DNA from: an uncultured Woeseiaceae bacterium
Lineage (GTDB): Bacteria > Pseudomonadota > Gammaproteobacteria > Steroidobacterales > Woeseiaceae
NCBI GenBank assembly: GCA_905480215.1
Contig: CAJQPL010000010.1
Coordinates: 1 to 64,000 of the forward strand
Reading direction: 5' to 3'
DNA length: 64,000 bases
Each line of letters opens with the position of its first letter. Position 1 is the first letter of the stretch. Of the stretch, positions 44,204 through 54,032 are shown piece after piece. Below the pieces are notes generated by a model. That model was not told the DNA's origin and did not search any database. It saw only the letters and a list, made by a program, of their open reading frames with translations. A program made the position numbers and the translations under genes.

Positions 44204-46298
44204 ACCACATATCGCGCATTCGCGCGGCGACATCGATTTGCCGATTGGAGCGCTGGCCAAACTGCGCGGCTGTCGATTCCGGCCGGCCCTCAAAACACTG
44301 TTCCATGGTATCCATAAGTGCATCAGTCATGAAACGGCTGCGCGCACCGTAGACATGCTTATCGCCATCTCGGCGTTGCTGAGTAACGTGATAGCGCAGC
44401 GGCGAAACCAGCGATAATGACTGTTTCGCTCGGGTCATCGCGACATACAGCAGACGACGCTCCTCCTCAATCATCTGCGGCTTGCCAGTCGCAAACTCGG
44501 ACGGGAAGTTGCCATCAGAAACATTGAGGACAAAAACCGATTCCCATTCCTGCCCTTTCGCCGAATGCACCGTCGACAAGATCAAGTAGTCTTCGTCTAG
44601 CAGCGGGTCACCGGCGAGATCGCCGGCTGCTGACGGCGGGTCGAGCGTCAGCTCAGTAAGGAATCGCTCGCGAGTCGGATAGCGACCTGATATTTGCTCG
44701 AGTTGTTCAAGATCGGCCTCGCGCGTATCCAGACCGTCGTACAGGCGTTCCAGATGCGGCTGATACCAGCGCCGCGCAGCACCTAGTTGAGACTGCCAGC
44801 CATGTTCGTCTTCATCACCACTAAGCATTTCTAACAAGTCACAAAATGCCGGCCACTCCGCGCTGCACGCAGCCGGCGCCCGATATTCTCGCAGCGACGA
44901 AAACAAGTAGTCACCCACCGCCAACTGCTCAAAACATCGGGCAGCATTCGCTGGCCCCATGCCTGGTAGAAGTTTTAAAACCCTGAATGCAGCAATTTCA
45001 TTTTTCGGATTTTCTGTCCACTTGAGAACGGAAAGCAGATCTTTAACGTGCGCCGCTTCGAGAAACTTCAAGCCACCGTATTTAACGTATGGGATATTGC
45101 GTCGTACTAATTCCAACTCCAGACGATCGCTATGGTGAGAGCCGCGAAACAATACCGCCTGATCTTTAAGCGCCAGCCCCAGCTCCCTATTATCAAGAAT
45201 GGCCCCTACAACAAACTCCGCTTCCGCATCACCGTCTTCGACCGTAACGTAGCGAGGCTTGCCGCCTTTCAGAGTTTCCGAAAAGAGATTTTTGCGATAC
45301 TGCCGATCACTCTCCGCAATCAAGCAGTTAGCACTATCAAGAATCGCCTGGCATGAGCGGTAATTTTGCTCCAGCGTGATGACTTTTGCGGACGGCATAT
45401 ACTGATCCGGAAATCCGAGAATATTTTCGACTTCCGCGGCGCGAAACGAGTATATCGATTGCGCATCGTCACCAACCACGGTGACGCCCTTGCCGTCGGG
45501 TTTCAGCGCATTCAGGATTTGCGCCTGCGCAAGGTTGGTGTCCTGATACTCATCGATAAGAACATGGTCAAAAGATGAACCGATCAACTCTGCAAATTCT
45601 GTCTCCCGAACCAAGTGGCACCAGTACAACAGCAGGTCATCGTAATCGAGCGACTGTGTTTGTTGTTTGCGGATAACGTACTGTCGAAACAGCTCGGCAA
45701 GCTCGTCGCTCCAGTCAGCACACCACGGGTAGGTTTGGTCCAGAACTTCTGCCAGTGGTCGCTGCGTATTGACGCAACGCGAATAGATGGCGAGACAGGT
45801 ATCCTTTTTCGGAAATCGCCGTGCCGTTCGTGTCAACTTCTGCTCATGGCGAATAACATCCAGAATATCGGCAGCGTCACCACGATCGAGAACCGAAAAA
45901 CCCGCATCAAGACCGAGGTTGTGCGCAAAGCGTCGCAACAGACGGTTGGCAATCGAATGGAAAGTGCCTGACCACGGCAGTCCACCTGAAGGCAATGGCG
46001 TAAATGACAATTCCCTGGTCGCTGTTCGAACGATCGATTCAACTCGCCGCGTCATCTCCTGGGACGCACGACGCGTAAATGTCAGCAACAAGATTCGCTC
46101 TGGCGATACACCGGAAATCAGCAAATGCGCCACCCGATGGGCGAGCGTCATCGTTTTGCCGGTACCCGCACCGGCTATTACCAACAGCGGGCCGGCGGTA
46201 AATACTTCTTTCTCCGTCGACTCGCCGTACTCTGCCGCCATACGCTGCGCCGGATTGAGCATCGCCAAATGATCGAATTCCTGCTTCGCAGCCTGCAC
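44202..46298 (-). CDS. UvrD/PcrA-like superfamily I DNA helicase, SOS controlled
   Basis: 698 aa 3'-5' helicase, shorter than UvrD (about 720). Walker A is GAGTGKTMTLA (about residue 43), motif II is LIDEYQDTN, motif III GDDAQSIYSFRAA, motif IV with QNYRS, and motif VI VAMTRAKQ; a Rep/UvrD-type 2B region lies between. The GTG start has AGGGAA seven bases upstream. A LexA box covers the promoter, so it should be induced by DNA damage. It could be a UvrD paralogue rather than the housekeeping copy, which is not settled here. Confidence 0.9.
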   Translation of the reverse strand: MQAAKQEFDHLAMLNPAQRMAAEYGESTEKEVFTAGPLLVIAGAGTGKTMTLAHRVAHLLISGVSPERILLLTFTRRASQEMTRRVESIVRTATRELSFTPLPSGGLPWSGTFHSIANRLLRRFAHNLGLDAGFSVLDRGDAADILDVIRHEQKLTRTARRFPKKDTCLAIYSRCVNTQRPLAEVLDQTYPWCADWSDELAELFRQYVIRKQQTQSLDYDDLLLYWCHLVRETEFAELIGSSFDHVLIDEYQDTNLAQAQILNALKPDGKGVTVVGDDAQSIYSFRAAEVENILGFPDQYMPSAKVITLEQNYRSCQAILDSANCLIAESDRQYRKNLFSETLKGGKPRYVTVEDGDAEAEFVVGAILDNRELGLALKDQAVLFRGSHHSDRLELELVRRNIPYVKYGGLKFLEAAHVKDLLSVLKWTENPKNEIAAFRVLKLLPGMGPANAARCFEQLAVGDYLFSSLREYRAPAACSAEWPAFCDLLEMLSGDEDEHGWQSQLGAARRWYQPHLERLYDGLDTREADLEQLEQISGRYPTRERFLTELTLDPPSAAGDLAGDPLLDEDYLILSTVHSAKGQEWESVFVLNVSDGNFPSEFATGKPQMIEEERRLLYVAMTRAKQSLSLVSPLRYHVTQQRRDGDKHVYGARSRFMTDALMDTMEQCFEGRPESTAAQFGQRSNRQIDVAARMRDMW

Positions 46299-46316
46299 AA
46301 TGATTCCCTGTAAAAG

Positions 46317-46334
46317 ACTGTATTTTTATACAGT
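46317..46334 (-). promoter_or_regulatory. LexA (SOS) box
   Basis: ACTGTATTTTTATACAGT contains CTGT-N8-ACAG exactly and is palindromic at its ends. It lies 19 bases before the helicase start codon and overlaps a TATAAA-type -10 on that strand, so repression by LexA is the obvious reading. Confidence 0.85.
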
Positions 46335-46345
46335 ACTGGATGTAT

Positions 46346-47230
46346 TTACAAGGTTTTTCTCAAGAAAGCCTCAATTGCCGCGGCAAGTTGCTGCGGTGCT
46401 TCAAAGTGCAGCATATGCCCGGATGCAGCGATTTCAATCGAACTCGAGTTGGGAAATTCTAGCTCCGCAATCCCGCCCGCCTGCTCAGCGAATGGACTCA
46501 ACTCGCCATGCACCAACAGGACAGGCGCGCTGATCGCCCGCCAACAAGCCTCCGCTTCCGCGAGCCGATAAAGCACAGGATTGGGCAGCTTGTGTGCTGC
46601 ATCAGCCCGTAAGTGAACCGAGCCGTCGTCGCGCTCACTGCCCCACTCTCGAGCCACGAACTCGGCCATTGCCGGACTAATACTGGGACTTCTTTTTGCG
46701 ACTCGGACGGCAAGACTCGTGTAGCTCGAGTAGTGCGTGAAAACGGGCCGCTTCCTGCCGCTCTCCAGCCACTGTCGATAACGAGCCGGCGCATCGGATG
46801 GCGATGAGTCTGATAGTCCAAAGCCCTCAATATTGACAAAGGCATTGATCCGCTCGGGCATTGCACCCGCGTATAGAGAAGCAATATTTCCACCCATACT
46901 GTGCCCGATTATCGGCACGGCAGCATCTGGCGAGAAGTGTTCCAATAATTCATGCAGATCAGCAATGTAATCGGGAAACCAGTAGCCCTCTGCCGCATGC
47001 GTAGTGCGCCCAAAGCCCCGCCAGTCCGGAGCGATGACATGCCAATCCTCCTTAAGCTCATCGATAACGAACTGAAAAGTCGAACCCGTGTCGGCCCAGC
47101 CATGCAAGTAGATCAAAAGTGGTGCGTCTTCATCGCCCCACTCACAAATCGAGTAGTCGATACCGCGAATTGCTAAGACTTTTCTTCGAATTGGGGTTCT
47201 GGCTTCGTAGGGAGCGATTTCGTTCATCAT
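46346..47230 (-). CDS. Alpha/beta-fold hydrolase
   Basis: 294 aa. Nucleophile Ser lies in IGHSMGGNIA, the oxyanion strand is HGWADTGS, and the catalytic His is in ASGHMLHFEAP near the C-terminus; the acid is expected in the PVLLVHGELSPF region. The fold covers haloalkane dehalogenases, epoxide hydrolases and esterases, and there is no sign of the halide-binding Trp pair, so esterase or lipase-like activity is the default. It precedes the helicase on the same strand, with the LexA box in between. Confidence 0.88.
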   Translation of the reverse strand: MMNEIAPYEARTPIRRKVLAIRGIDYSICEWGDEDAPLLIYLHGWADTGSTFQFVIDELKEDWHVIAPDWRGFGRTTHAAEGYWFPDYIADLHELLEHFSPDAAVPIIGHSMGGNIASLYAGAMPERINAFVNIEGFGLSDSSPSDAPARYRQWLESGRKRPVFTHYSSYTSLAVRVAKRSPSISPAMAEFVAREWGSERDDGSVHLRADAAHKLPNPVLYRLAEAEACWRAISAPVLLVHGELSPFAEQAGGIAELEFPNSSSIEIAASGHMLHFEAPQQLAAAIEAFLRKTL

Positions 47231-47337
47231 TCAAATAATTACGCCGTCATGCGGCACTCATTACTATGTTACGTCAGGTCGTGTATAAACAGAATGAATC
47301 GTTCACTGACAAAAAACCACCGCAAAGTAAAGACAGC

Positions 47338-49698
47338 ATGACAGGCGATATCTTACTGGTTCTGGGCATATTGGTTATTTCACTAATACTCTTTATTAGT
47401 GAAATCGTGCGCATGGACGTGGTCGCATTGATGGTGCTGGGCTCTCTGTTTATCGCCGGGCAAATCGACGCGAACCAAGCCTTCGCTGGCTTCAGCAACA
47501 GCGCCGTTATAACCGTCTGGGCTATGTTTATTCTCAGCGAAGGCCTCACTCGAACGGGCATTGCGGACATTATCGGTCGTCAGGTGATGCGTGTCGGTGG
47601 CAATACTGAGGTCACATTGATTTTCGTCATTATGGTTACTGGCGCAGTGCTGTCGGCATTCATGAATAATATTGGTGTCGCCGCGTTGATGTTGCCAGTG
47701 GTCGTTGAGGTCGCGCGACGGACCGGGGTGGCGGCCTCACGCCTCTTGATGCCACTCGCCTATTCCACTTTGCTCGGCGGCCTCATGACGCTGATTGGCA
47801 CACCGCCCAATCTATTGATCAGCGAGTCACTGGTACTTGGCGGTTACGAGCCGTTCGCAATGTTTGATTTCCTACCCTTGGGTGGCGCGGTCATGGTGAT
47901 TGGGGTGTTGTTCGTCGTATTGGGCGGTCGCTTTTTGCTGCCCAAAATTGTCGCCAAGCGCGGCAAGCATGTCAGTCAGCGTAGCTTGCGATCGCGTTAT
48001 AAGCTGCAGGAACGCACCTTCATGCTGCACGTTCCGGCAAGTTCGGTTCTGGTTGGCAAAACGCTGGCGGATTCACGCATCGGAGTATCGACGGGCCTGA
48101 TCACTCTGTCGTTGTTGCGCAATGGTCGCACCGAGACGCTTCCCGGCCGGCAAACGGTGATTCGTGGTGGTGATGGCCTGCTGGTTCAGGGCCGACTCGA
48201 ACAATTCCGCGAGCTCCAGCGTTGGAGCGATCTGATTATCGAGCGCGAGGCGCCGGTACTCAAATCCATGGTTGCTTCGAAAGTTTCCTACGCCTCGGTA
48301 GTCATAACCGAAGGCTCGCCGGTGGTCTCCGAGTTAATTCGTCACGCGGCGTTTCGCACTCGCTTTGAAGTCGCCGTCGTCGGCGTATTGCGTAAAGGGC
48401 AGTATCGGTTGACGAATCTCGCCTATGTACCGCTACGAGCTGGTGACCGGGTTTTGGTACAAGGCGAACTTGAGGTAATCCAGGGAATTAACAAGTATCC
48501 GGATTTTGAGCAGATCGAAATATTCACGCCGCAGCAATTGCAGGAAGCCTATAAAACAGACGAGCGAATGTTCGTCGTACGCCTGCCGAAGCACAGTGAT
48601 CTTGCAGATGAAACTTTGAAAAAGAGCCGGCTGGCCGATGTCTTCGATTTTCGTGTTCTCGCAATATTTCGCGCCGGTGAGCTCAAGATCATGCCACGTG
48701 GTGATGAGGTCCTGGTGGGCGGCGACCTGCTGCTAATCGAAGGCCAGCAAAGTGATCTCGATGTATTACGCGGTATGCAGGAGCTTGAGATCGATACTAA
48801 AGTGCCCGGCAACCTCGGGTCACTTGAGTCCGAGCGGCTAACATTGATGGATGCCACACTTGATCCTCGTTCATCGCTCGCCGGTCGATCCGTGGGCGCG
48901 CTAAATTTTCGCGAACGCTACGGTATCGAGTTGGCCGGTATTTGGCGTGAGGGCGAAACCATTGGTTCGGATCTTGCTGAAGAGCGCCTGCAAATTGGCG
49001 ACGCACTGCTGCTGCTTGGACCAAGGGACCGTCTACAGTTGTTGTCGTCAGATTCCGACTTCCTGATGCTTACACCGCTTGGCCAGGACCCTCCGGATAC
49101 TCGTCGAGCGCCGTTGGCTGCACTGATTATGGCATCTGTTGTCGGTTGCGTAATGATGGGTTGGGCACCCATCTCGATTGCCGCCGTCATTGGCGGCACA
49201 GTGATGGTGCTGACTCGCTGTCTGAACATGGAACAGGCGTACAGGGCTATCGACTGGCGCGCCATATTTCTGATCGCCGGTATGTTGCCATTAGGCACTG
49301 CCATGCAGGACAGCGGCGCTGCGACATTTCTCGCTACCAAGGTTATGGAACTATTAGGAGATGCAGGGCCATGGCCAGTGATCATGGGTTTGTATATTTT
49401 GACGGCGATGGCCACGATGATTATTCCGACGGCAGCACTCGTTGTACTGATGTCGCCGATTGTTCTGTCAGCTATGTCCGACATGGGATTGCGGCCGGAA
49501 ACAGCGATGATGGCTGTCGCAGTCGCCGCATCTGCAAGTTTCACGAGCCCAATCTCACACCCCGCCAACATCCTGGTCATGGGCCCCGGCGGCTACCGTT
49601 TTGTCGACTACCTGAAAGTTGGCGTTCCACTAACTATTGTTGTATTTATAACGGCAATGATCCTCATGCCTATCCTGTGGCCCTTAGAGGCACTGTAG
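47338..49698 (+). CDS. SLC13-family permease with RCK_C (TrkA-C) domains
   Basis: 786 aa from the ATG at 47338. About ten or eleven membrane helices (residues 1-210 and 600-785), with GTPPNLLISE and SHPANILVMG, the paired hairpin motifs of anion/ArsB-NhaD transporters, surround three or four soluble RCK_C domains in the middle (about 220-590), recognised from VLVGKTLADSRIGV and RVLVQGELEVI. Such SasA/YbhI-like proteins take up dicarboxylates or sulfate. Near-start TrkA-C domains suggest gating by small ligands. The next gene starts nine bases later. Confidence 0.9.
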   Translation: MTGDILLVLGILVISLILFISEIVRMDVVALMVLGSLFIAGQIDANQAFAGFSNSAVITVWAMFILSEGLTRTGIADIIGRQVMRVGGNTEVTLIFVIMVTGAVLSAFMNNIGVAALMLPVVVEVARRTGVAASRLLMPLAYSTLLGGLMTLIGTPPNLLISESLVLGGYEPFAMFDFLPLGGAVMVIGVLFVVLGGRFLLPKIVAKRGKHVSQRSLRSRYKLQERTFMLHVPASSVLVGKTLADSRIGVSTGLITLSLLRNGRTETLPGRQTVIRGGDGLLVQGRLEQFRELQRWSDLIIEREAPVLKSMVASKVSYASVVITEGSPVVSELIRHAAFRTRFEVAVVGVLRKGQYRLTNLAYVPLRAGDRVLVQGELEVIQGINKYPDFEQIEIFTPQQLQEAYKTDERMFVVRLPKHSDLADETLKKSRLADVFDFRVLAIFRAGELKIMPRGDEVLVGGDLLLIEGQQSDLDVLRGMQELEIDTKVPGNLGSLESERLTLMDATLDPRSSLAGRSVGALNFRERYGIELAGIWREGETIGSDLAEERLQIGDALLLLGPRDRLQLLSSDSDFLMLTPLGQDPPDTRRAPLAALIMASVVGCVMMGWAPISIAAVIGGTVMVLTRCLNMEQAYRAIDWRAIFLIAGMLPLGTAMQDSGAATFLATKVMELLGDAGPWPVIMGLYILTAMATMIIPTAALVVLMSPIVLSAMSDMGLRPETAMMAVAVAASASFTSPISHPANILVMGPGGYRFVDYLKVGVPLTIVVFITAMILMPILWPLEAL

Positions 49699-49707
49699 AG
49701 AACTAAG

Positions 49708-50919
49708 ATGCCTCATAGAATTGTCATCGCGGGCGCAGGCCACGCAGCCGGTCAGCTTGTTGCGACGCTTAAACAGCAAAAATTTGCCGGACAAATTGTG
49801 CTTGTTGGCGACGAACCGTACCTGCCGTATCAACGTCCGCCGTTGTCGAAGAAATTTCTATCAGGTGAGTTGGACGCCGAACGCTTGTATGTAAAGCCTG
49901 AGAGTTTCTATGCGGACACGCAAATCGAAACTCGCCTCAACTGCAGCATTTCTACGCTCGATCGTGAGTCGAGAGTATTGATAACAGAAAGTGGCGACAC
50001 TATTGGCTACGACAAACTCGTACTGGCTCTCGGTTCACGAGTCCGAAAATTATCCATTGATGGCGCTGATCTTAATGGCGTGCACTATCTTCGCAGCATT
50101 GCCGATGTCGACGCTATTCGGGCCGAGCTCGGCGAGCGCAAGAAAGCGGTGATTATTGGCGCAGGATATATAGGTCTCGAAGTGGCGGCGGTACTACGCC
50201 AACTGGGAGTCGAAGTCACCGTCATTGAAATGGCCGAGCGCGTAATGAGCCGCGTCGTGTCCCCTGAAATTTCCGATTTCTACCAAATTGAACATGCAAA
50301 TCATGGCGTCAAATTGCGCCTGTCGACGGGAATTACCGCTTTCCATGGCGAGTCACGAGTCAGCGCCGTTGAAACGGCTGACGGTGAAATGCTAGCAGCT
50401 GATTTTGTCGTCGTCGGCGTTGGGGTTTTGCCGAATACCGAGCTAGCGACAGCGGCGGGGCTGCAGGTCGAAAACGGCATCGTCGTCGACGATCAATGCC
50501 AAACCAGCGATCCCGACATCTATGCCGTCGGTGACTGTACAGCACATCCGAACGCCATCTACGAGCGCCGCTTACGACTTGAATCTGTTCAAAACGCTCT
50601 TGAACAAGCGCGTACCGCTGCGAGCAATATCTGCGGCAAGGAAGCGCACTACACTGAAGTGCCCTGGTTCTGGTCTGATCAATACGATCTGAAACTGCAA
50701 ATAGCCGGGCTATCAACGGGCTACGATGAGGTCGTCATCCGGGGAAATCCGGCCGACCGTGCATTTGCCTGTTTATATCTGAGAGACGGCAAACTAATCG
50801 CTACGGATGCCGTGAATTCACCGAGAGACTTCGTTCAATCAAAGGCCATAATCGCAGCGCGCTTGCCGGTCGATTGTCAACAACTGGCAGACGTTTCGAT
50901 AGCCCTCAAGGATTTATAG
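49708..50919 (+). CDS. NAD(P)H:ferredoxin/rubredoxin reductase, FAD dependent
   Basis: 403 aa. FAD motif GAGHAAGQLVATL, then the putidaredoxin-reductase-type DEPYLPYQRPPLSKKFLSG, NADH motif IGAGYIGLEVAAVL (about residue 150), and the C-terminal FAD element DIYAVGDC with a thioredoxin-reductase-like C-terminal domain (VPWFWSDQYDLKLQ). No P450 or ferredoxin lies adjacent. It follows the SLC13 gene by nine bases. Electron acceptor unknown. Confidence 0.92.
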   Translation: MPHRIVIAGAGHAAGQLVATLKQQKFAGQIVLVGDEPYLPYQRPPLSKKFLSGELDAERLYVKPESFYADTQIETRLNCSISTLDRESRVLITESGDTIGYDKLVLALGSRVRKLSIDGADLNGVHYLRSIADVDAIRAELGERKKAVIIGAGYIGLEVAAVLRQLGVEVTVIEMAERVMSRVVSPEISDFYQIEHANHGVKLRLSTGITAFHGESRVSAVETADGEMLAADFVVVGVGVLPNTELATAAGLQVENGIVVDDQCQTSDPDIYAVGDCTAHPNAIYERRLRLESVQNALEQARTAASNICGKEAHYTEVPWFWSDQYDLKLQIAGLSTGYDEVVIRGNPADRAFACLYLRDGKLIATDAVNSPRDFVQSKAIIAARLPVDCQQLADVSIALKDL

Positions 50920-51642
50920 CTGCGGCTCAGCGCGGTCTTCCTGCAACTCATTGTCGACTGCAGTTTCATTCGGAGGCAATTCAATAGTCAGGCGACCATC
51001 AGCCGCCAGCACACCGCCGTCGACGCGCCACGCCCTTACAGAGAGAGATTCAACGCCAAGCATTTCAATGCCGGCGAATTCCCCTGTGCCACCCGATACT
51101 TTTGCGGTTCCGAGTGTTTCCGGTCCGACGGTGGTATTACCAAGCCAAGTGCCCGCCCAGGTTTTAGCCGAGCTGCGGTAACCCGGAATGACTACTTCTT
51201 TAAAGTAGTCCCAGTAATTCTCTGTTTGCTCGATGAATATTCCACCCCTGCCAGGCAGGTAGGCGTACCAAACGCTATTCACCAATGCGCGTCCCGACAA
51301 CAATGCCGTATCTTCCGAGGCGGACGAAAACTTGATACCGAGACCTGCAACCTGATTGCGTCCATCGCGAAGCGTAGTCGCCATCGCTTGCGTCTGTCTG
51401 ATTGGTCGCTCCCATAATTGCAGCACAGTCTCGGGAAACGGTTTGTCTGTTGATTCGCCATCATTGGTATAGATGATGCTGTCTGTGGCAACACCGGAGA
51501 AAGATAAGCTTACGGTTTGCGCCTCGGTTACAGCGAGCGGAGAAAGGTTTTGCTTGCTAAGAAACGGGTTATACGCAACGCCGGCCGCAAATACTGTCGC
51601 TCCAACCAGCACACCAAGAATCAGCACTAATATGTATTTCAT
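50914..51642 (-). CDS. Membrane-anchored hypothetical protein
   Basis: 242 aa. An N-terminal hydrophobic segment (YILVLILGVLVGATVFAAGV) anchors a beta-rich extracytoplasmic domain (TKVSGGTGEFAGIEMLGVES, WRVDGGVLAADGRLTIELPP). It overlaps the next gene by four bases (ATGA) and the ferredoxin reductase by six, convergently. The layout and helix resemble the gene upstream. I do not recognise a family. Confidence 0.7.
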   Translation of the reverse strand: MKYILVLILGVLVGATVFAAGVAYNPFLSKQNLSPLAVTEAQTVSLSFSGVATDSIIYTNDGESTDKPFPETVLQLWERPIRQTQAMATTLRDGRNQVAGLGIKFSSASEDTALLSGRALVNSVWYAYLPGRGGIFIEQTENYWDYFKEVVIPGYRSSAKTWAGTWLGNTTVGPETLGTAKVSGGTGEFAGIEMLGVESLSVRAWRVDGGVLAADGRLTIELPPNETAVDNELQEDRAEPQL

Positions 51643-52208
51643 TCGTCTGACTCCAACGTGCTGATATAGATGGTAGCCAACTCAAGGTGGCCTGTCGGAG
51701 CATCTGCTTCACCTGACGTATCTGCAACCCAGCGCTCTGTAACGACACCGCTTATCGATGCAAGCTCTCTTGATCCTGCACGTATTTCACCCGAGCGGTA
51801 ACCATATTCATCCGCAACCGGGTTCATATTGACGTACATCGATCCGCGCGCCGGAATATGAATAACCCAGTCGAGAACTATCGACTCACCTTCGCGTGCT
51901 GACGTTCTTGCAGCAACCCCGATGACCGAGTTGTGAGCATTTCGAACTTTGAATAACTCGGCGTTGATGCTGCCAAACATCTCGTCTTGCGGCCACACCA
52001 AACCCGCCGGTAGAGGCGACTGCTTCGATCCACCGACCATAATGCGATCCGTTGGAATATTGATATTAAATACTTCCGCGCTACCACCATTAGGCGCCAC
52101 AGAAATAATTGAAGCTTCGCGGTGTTGATCTACAACGGGTAACGCATACAGCGCCCCGGCGGCAACTGCGATTCCCAAAATGATTCCGAAAAAGAATGTT
52201 TTTATCAA
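51639..52208 (-). CDS. Membrane-anchored hypothetical protein, related to its neighbour
   Basis: 189 aa with an N-terminal helix (TFFFGIILGIAVAAGALYAL) and a periplasmic domain of beta strands (VFNINIPTDRIMVGGSK, SIVLDWVIHIPARGSMYVNM). It ends in the start of the next gene (ATGA) and shares with it the anchor, length class, and the pattern of a central RG-S/G-M-Y segment followed by a R-W-x-D near the end. The pair probably forms one functional unit. Confidence 0.65.
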   Translation of the reverse strand: MIKTFFFGIILGIAVAAGALYALPVVDQHREASIISVAPNGGSAEVFNINIPTDRIMVGGSKQSPLPAGLVWPQDEMFGSINAELFKVRNAHNSVIGVAARTSAREGESIVLDWVIHIPARGSMYVNMNPVADEYGYRSGEIRAGSRELASISGVVTERWVADTSGEADAPTGHLELATIYISTLESDE

Positions 52209-52332
52209 AACGTTTCCACCGCCCAGAATTCGAAAGGCTTAGTCATAGGATCAGGTGAGTTTAGTTAAGTAGGTCCCACTGCAACAATGGTGGCGGGCTA
52301 TTTTGTGACAGAGCGCACACTAGTCGAGTGGT

Positions 52333-53895
52333 CTAGCCGAAATAGTCGGCCAAATATTTGTCGAGACTGACCGAGTCCGAGGCTTCTAATTCGGCCTGAC
52401 GCTGCACTGACGCAGCCGCTTCTTGTAAATATTGGGCGTTTGCAGCCTGGTTAGGTTGCGCGATCAATGCGAAATAATCGCGATGACTTTTTGCCATCGC
52501 CAACGCAAAGTCGAAAAAACCGCTGCCGGATTGATCAAGCTCATCGAGAATTCGAGCCGATGGCGTTTCATCGGGATGATCGATCAAACCTTGCATCTGT
52601 CTCACCGCCTCCGAGTAGCTGTCGTTGTGGTCATGGTGATCGATTTCGGCAGCCACAGCGAGGATGCCATCTGTGATTTCACTAGCCCAGTCATTAACCG
52701 ACACGGATCGACCATCACGCTGCAATCTAAAGTTCGGGTCACGCCCATATTTCGCCGTTTCAACTTGATTACGATTGATCTCCAGCAGACCTTCGTCGCC
52801 GAGCGCAGGACTATCCTGCAACAGGCAATAGATGAGCATCGCTTCCATAAAACGCATCGTATTTTGATTGATGCCGCAAGGATCAAACAGATTGATATCC
52901 AAGGAACGAATTTCAACATACTCGATACCGCCGCGGCGCAGCGCCGCGGTCGGTCTTTCCCCGGATCTCGCGACACGTTTCGGTCGAACAGAAGAGTAGT
53001 ACTCGTTTTCTATCTGTAATAGATTCGCGTTCAACTGACGATAGTGGCCATCCACCTTGACACCGATACCCTCGTAAGCTGGCTCCGGCGTTTCGATCGC
53101 GCTGCTAAGTCCCTTGACGTATTCGTCGAGGCTATTTAGCGAAATATTCAAGCGCGATTGACTTTGGTTGCTATAACCGAGATCACTCATTCGTAGCGAA
53201 GTACCGTAGGGCTCGTAATAAGTATCATCGGTTAAGGATTTCATCGTCTTGGCTTTACCGCCTGCAAACGATTTGCAAAGCGCTGGGGAAGCGCCAAACA
53301 AGTACAACACCAGCCAACCCATGCGCTGAAAGTTTCTGATCATGCCTAGATACTGTTCAGAGCGAAAAGCATCAACACCTGAGTCATCAGCGAGCATTGA
53401 TTGGTAAGATGCCCAAAAGCGATCCGGTAGCGAGAAATTGAAATGCACGCCTGCAATCGTCTGCATTTGTCGCCCATAACGAAATCCGAGGCCGCGCCGA
53501 TAAATCGTCTTCATCTGCCCGACGTTTGAACTACCGTAGCGCGCAAGCGGTATTTTATCGTCGCCTGGAATCCGGCACGGCATACTGGCGGGCCAAAGCA
53601 TTTCATCACCTAGCTGGGAATACGTAAATTGGTGAATATTGCAGACGCAGTTCAGGGCTTCCCAGGTAGTTGCGAATGCCGGCGTTACAAACTCCAAAAG
53701 CGCTTCAGAGAAGTCTGTTGTGATATATCGGTTGGTAAGGGCCGAGCCCAATCCCGCTGGGTGCTCAAGCAAAGATAGTGCACCATCTTTTCCGACTCGC
53801 AGCGCCTCTTTCTCGATGCCCTTCAGCCCGCCATATAAGAGGTCGCCGCCTTCAGCAGCAATAGCGGTCAATCGATTCTCAAAAACTTGCTTCAC
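52333..53895 (-). CDS. gshA: Glutamate--cysteine ligase
   Basis: 520 aa, first step of glutathione synthesis, proteobacterial type. EKEALRVGKDG, the substrate region GVHFNFSLP, RPKRVARSGERPTAALRRGGIEYVEIRS and DINLFDPCGI are all GshA landmarks. GTG start. Downstream two anchored proteins share the strand but are 125 bases away. With cysJI at the other end of the window it indicates a full sulfur-to-glutathione pathway. Confidence 0.95.
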   Translation of the reverse strand: MKQVFENRLTAIAAEGGDLLYGGLKGIEKEALRVGKDGALSLLEHPAGLGSALTNRYITTDFSEALLEFVTPAFATTWEALNCVCNIHQFTYSQLGDEMLWPASMPCRIPGDDKIPLARYGSSNVGQMKTIYRRGLGFRYGRQMQTIAGVHFNFSLPDRFWASYQSMLADDSGVDAFRSEQYLGMIRNFQRMGWLVLYLFGASPALCKSFAGGKAKTMKSLTDDTYYEPYGTSLRMSDLGYSNQSQSRLNISLNSLDEYVKGLSSAIETPEPAYEGIGVKVDGHYRQLNANLLQIENEYYSSVRPKRVARSGERPTAALRRGGIEYVEIRSLDINLFDPCGINQNTMRFMEAMLIYCLLQDSPALGDEGLLEINRNQVETAKYGRDPNFRLQRDGRSVSVNDWASEITDGILAVAAEIDHHDHNDSYSEAVRQMQGLIDHPDETPSARILDELDQSGSGFFDFALAMAKSHRDYFALIAQPNQAANAQYLQEAAASVQRQAELEASDSVSLDKYLADYFG

Positions 53896-54032
53896 GTAAA
53901 CTTCCAGCGGCTGACATTGGCATTACTTGCTGTTTTACCATAACGGTCAGAACTACGCGCTATTTAGAAGCTAGACGTTGGGCAGTCCCATAAGCTCGGG
54001 TTTTGGTCTAAACTCAGTAGCAGAGACAGTTT

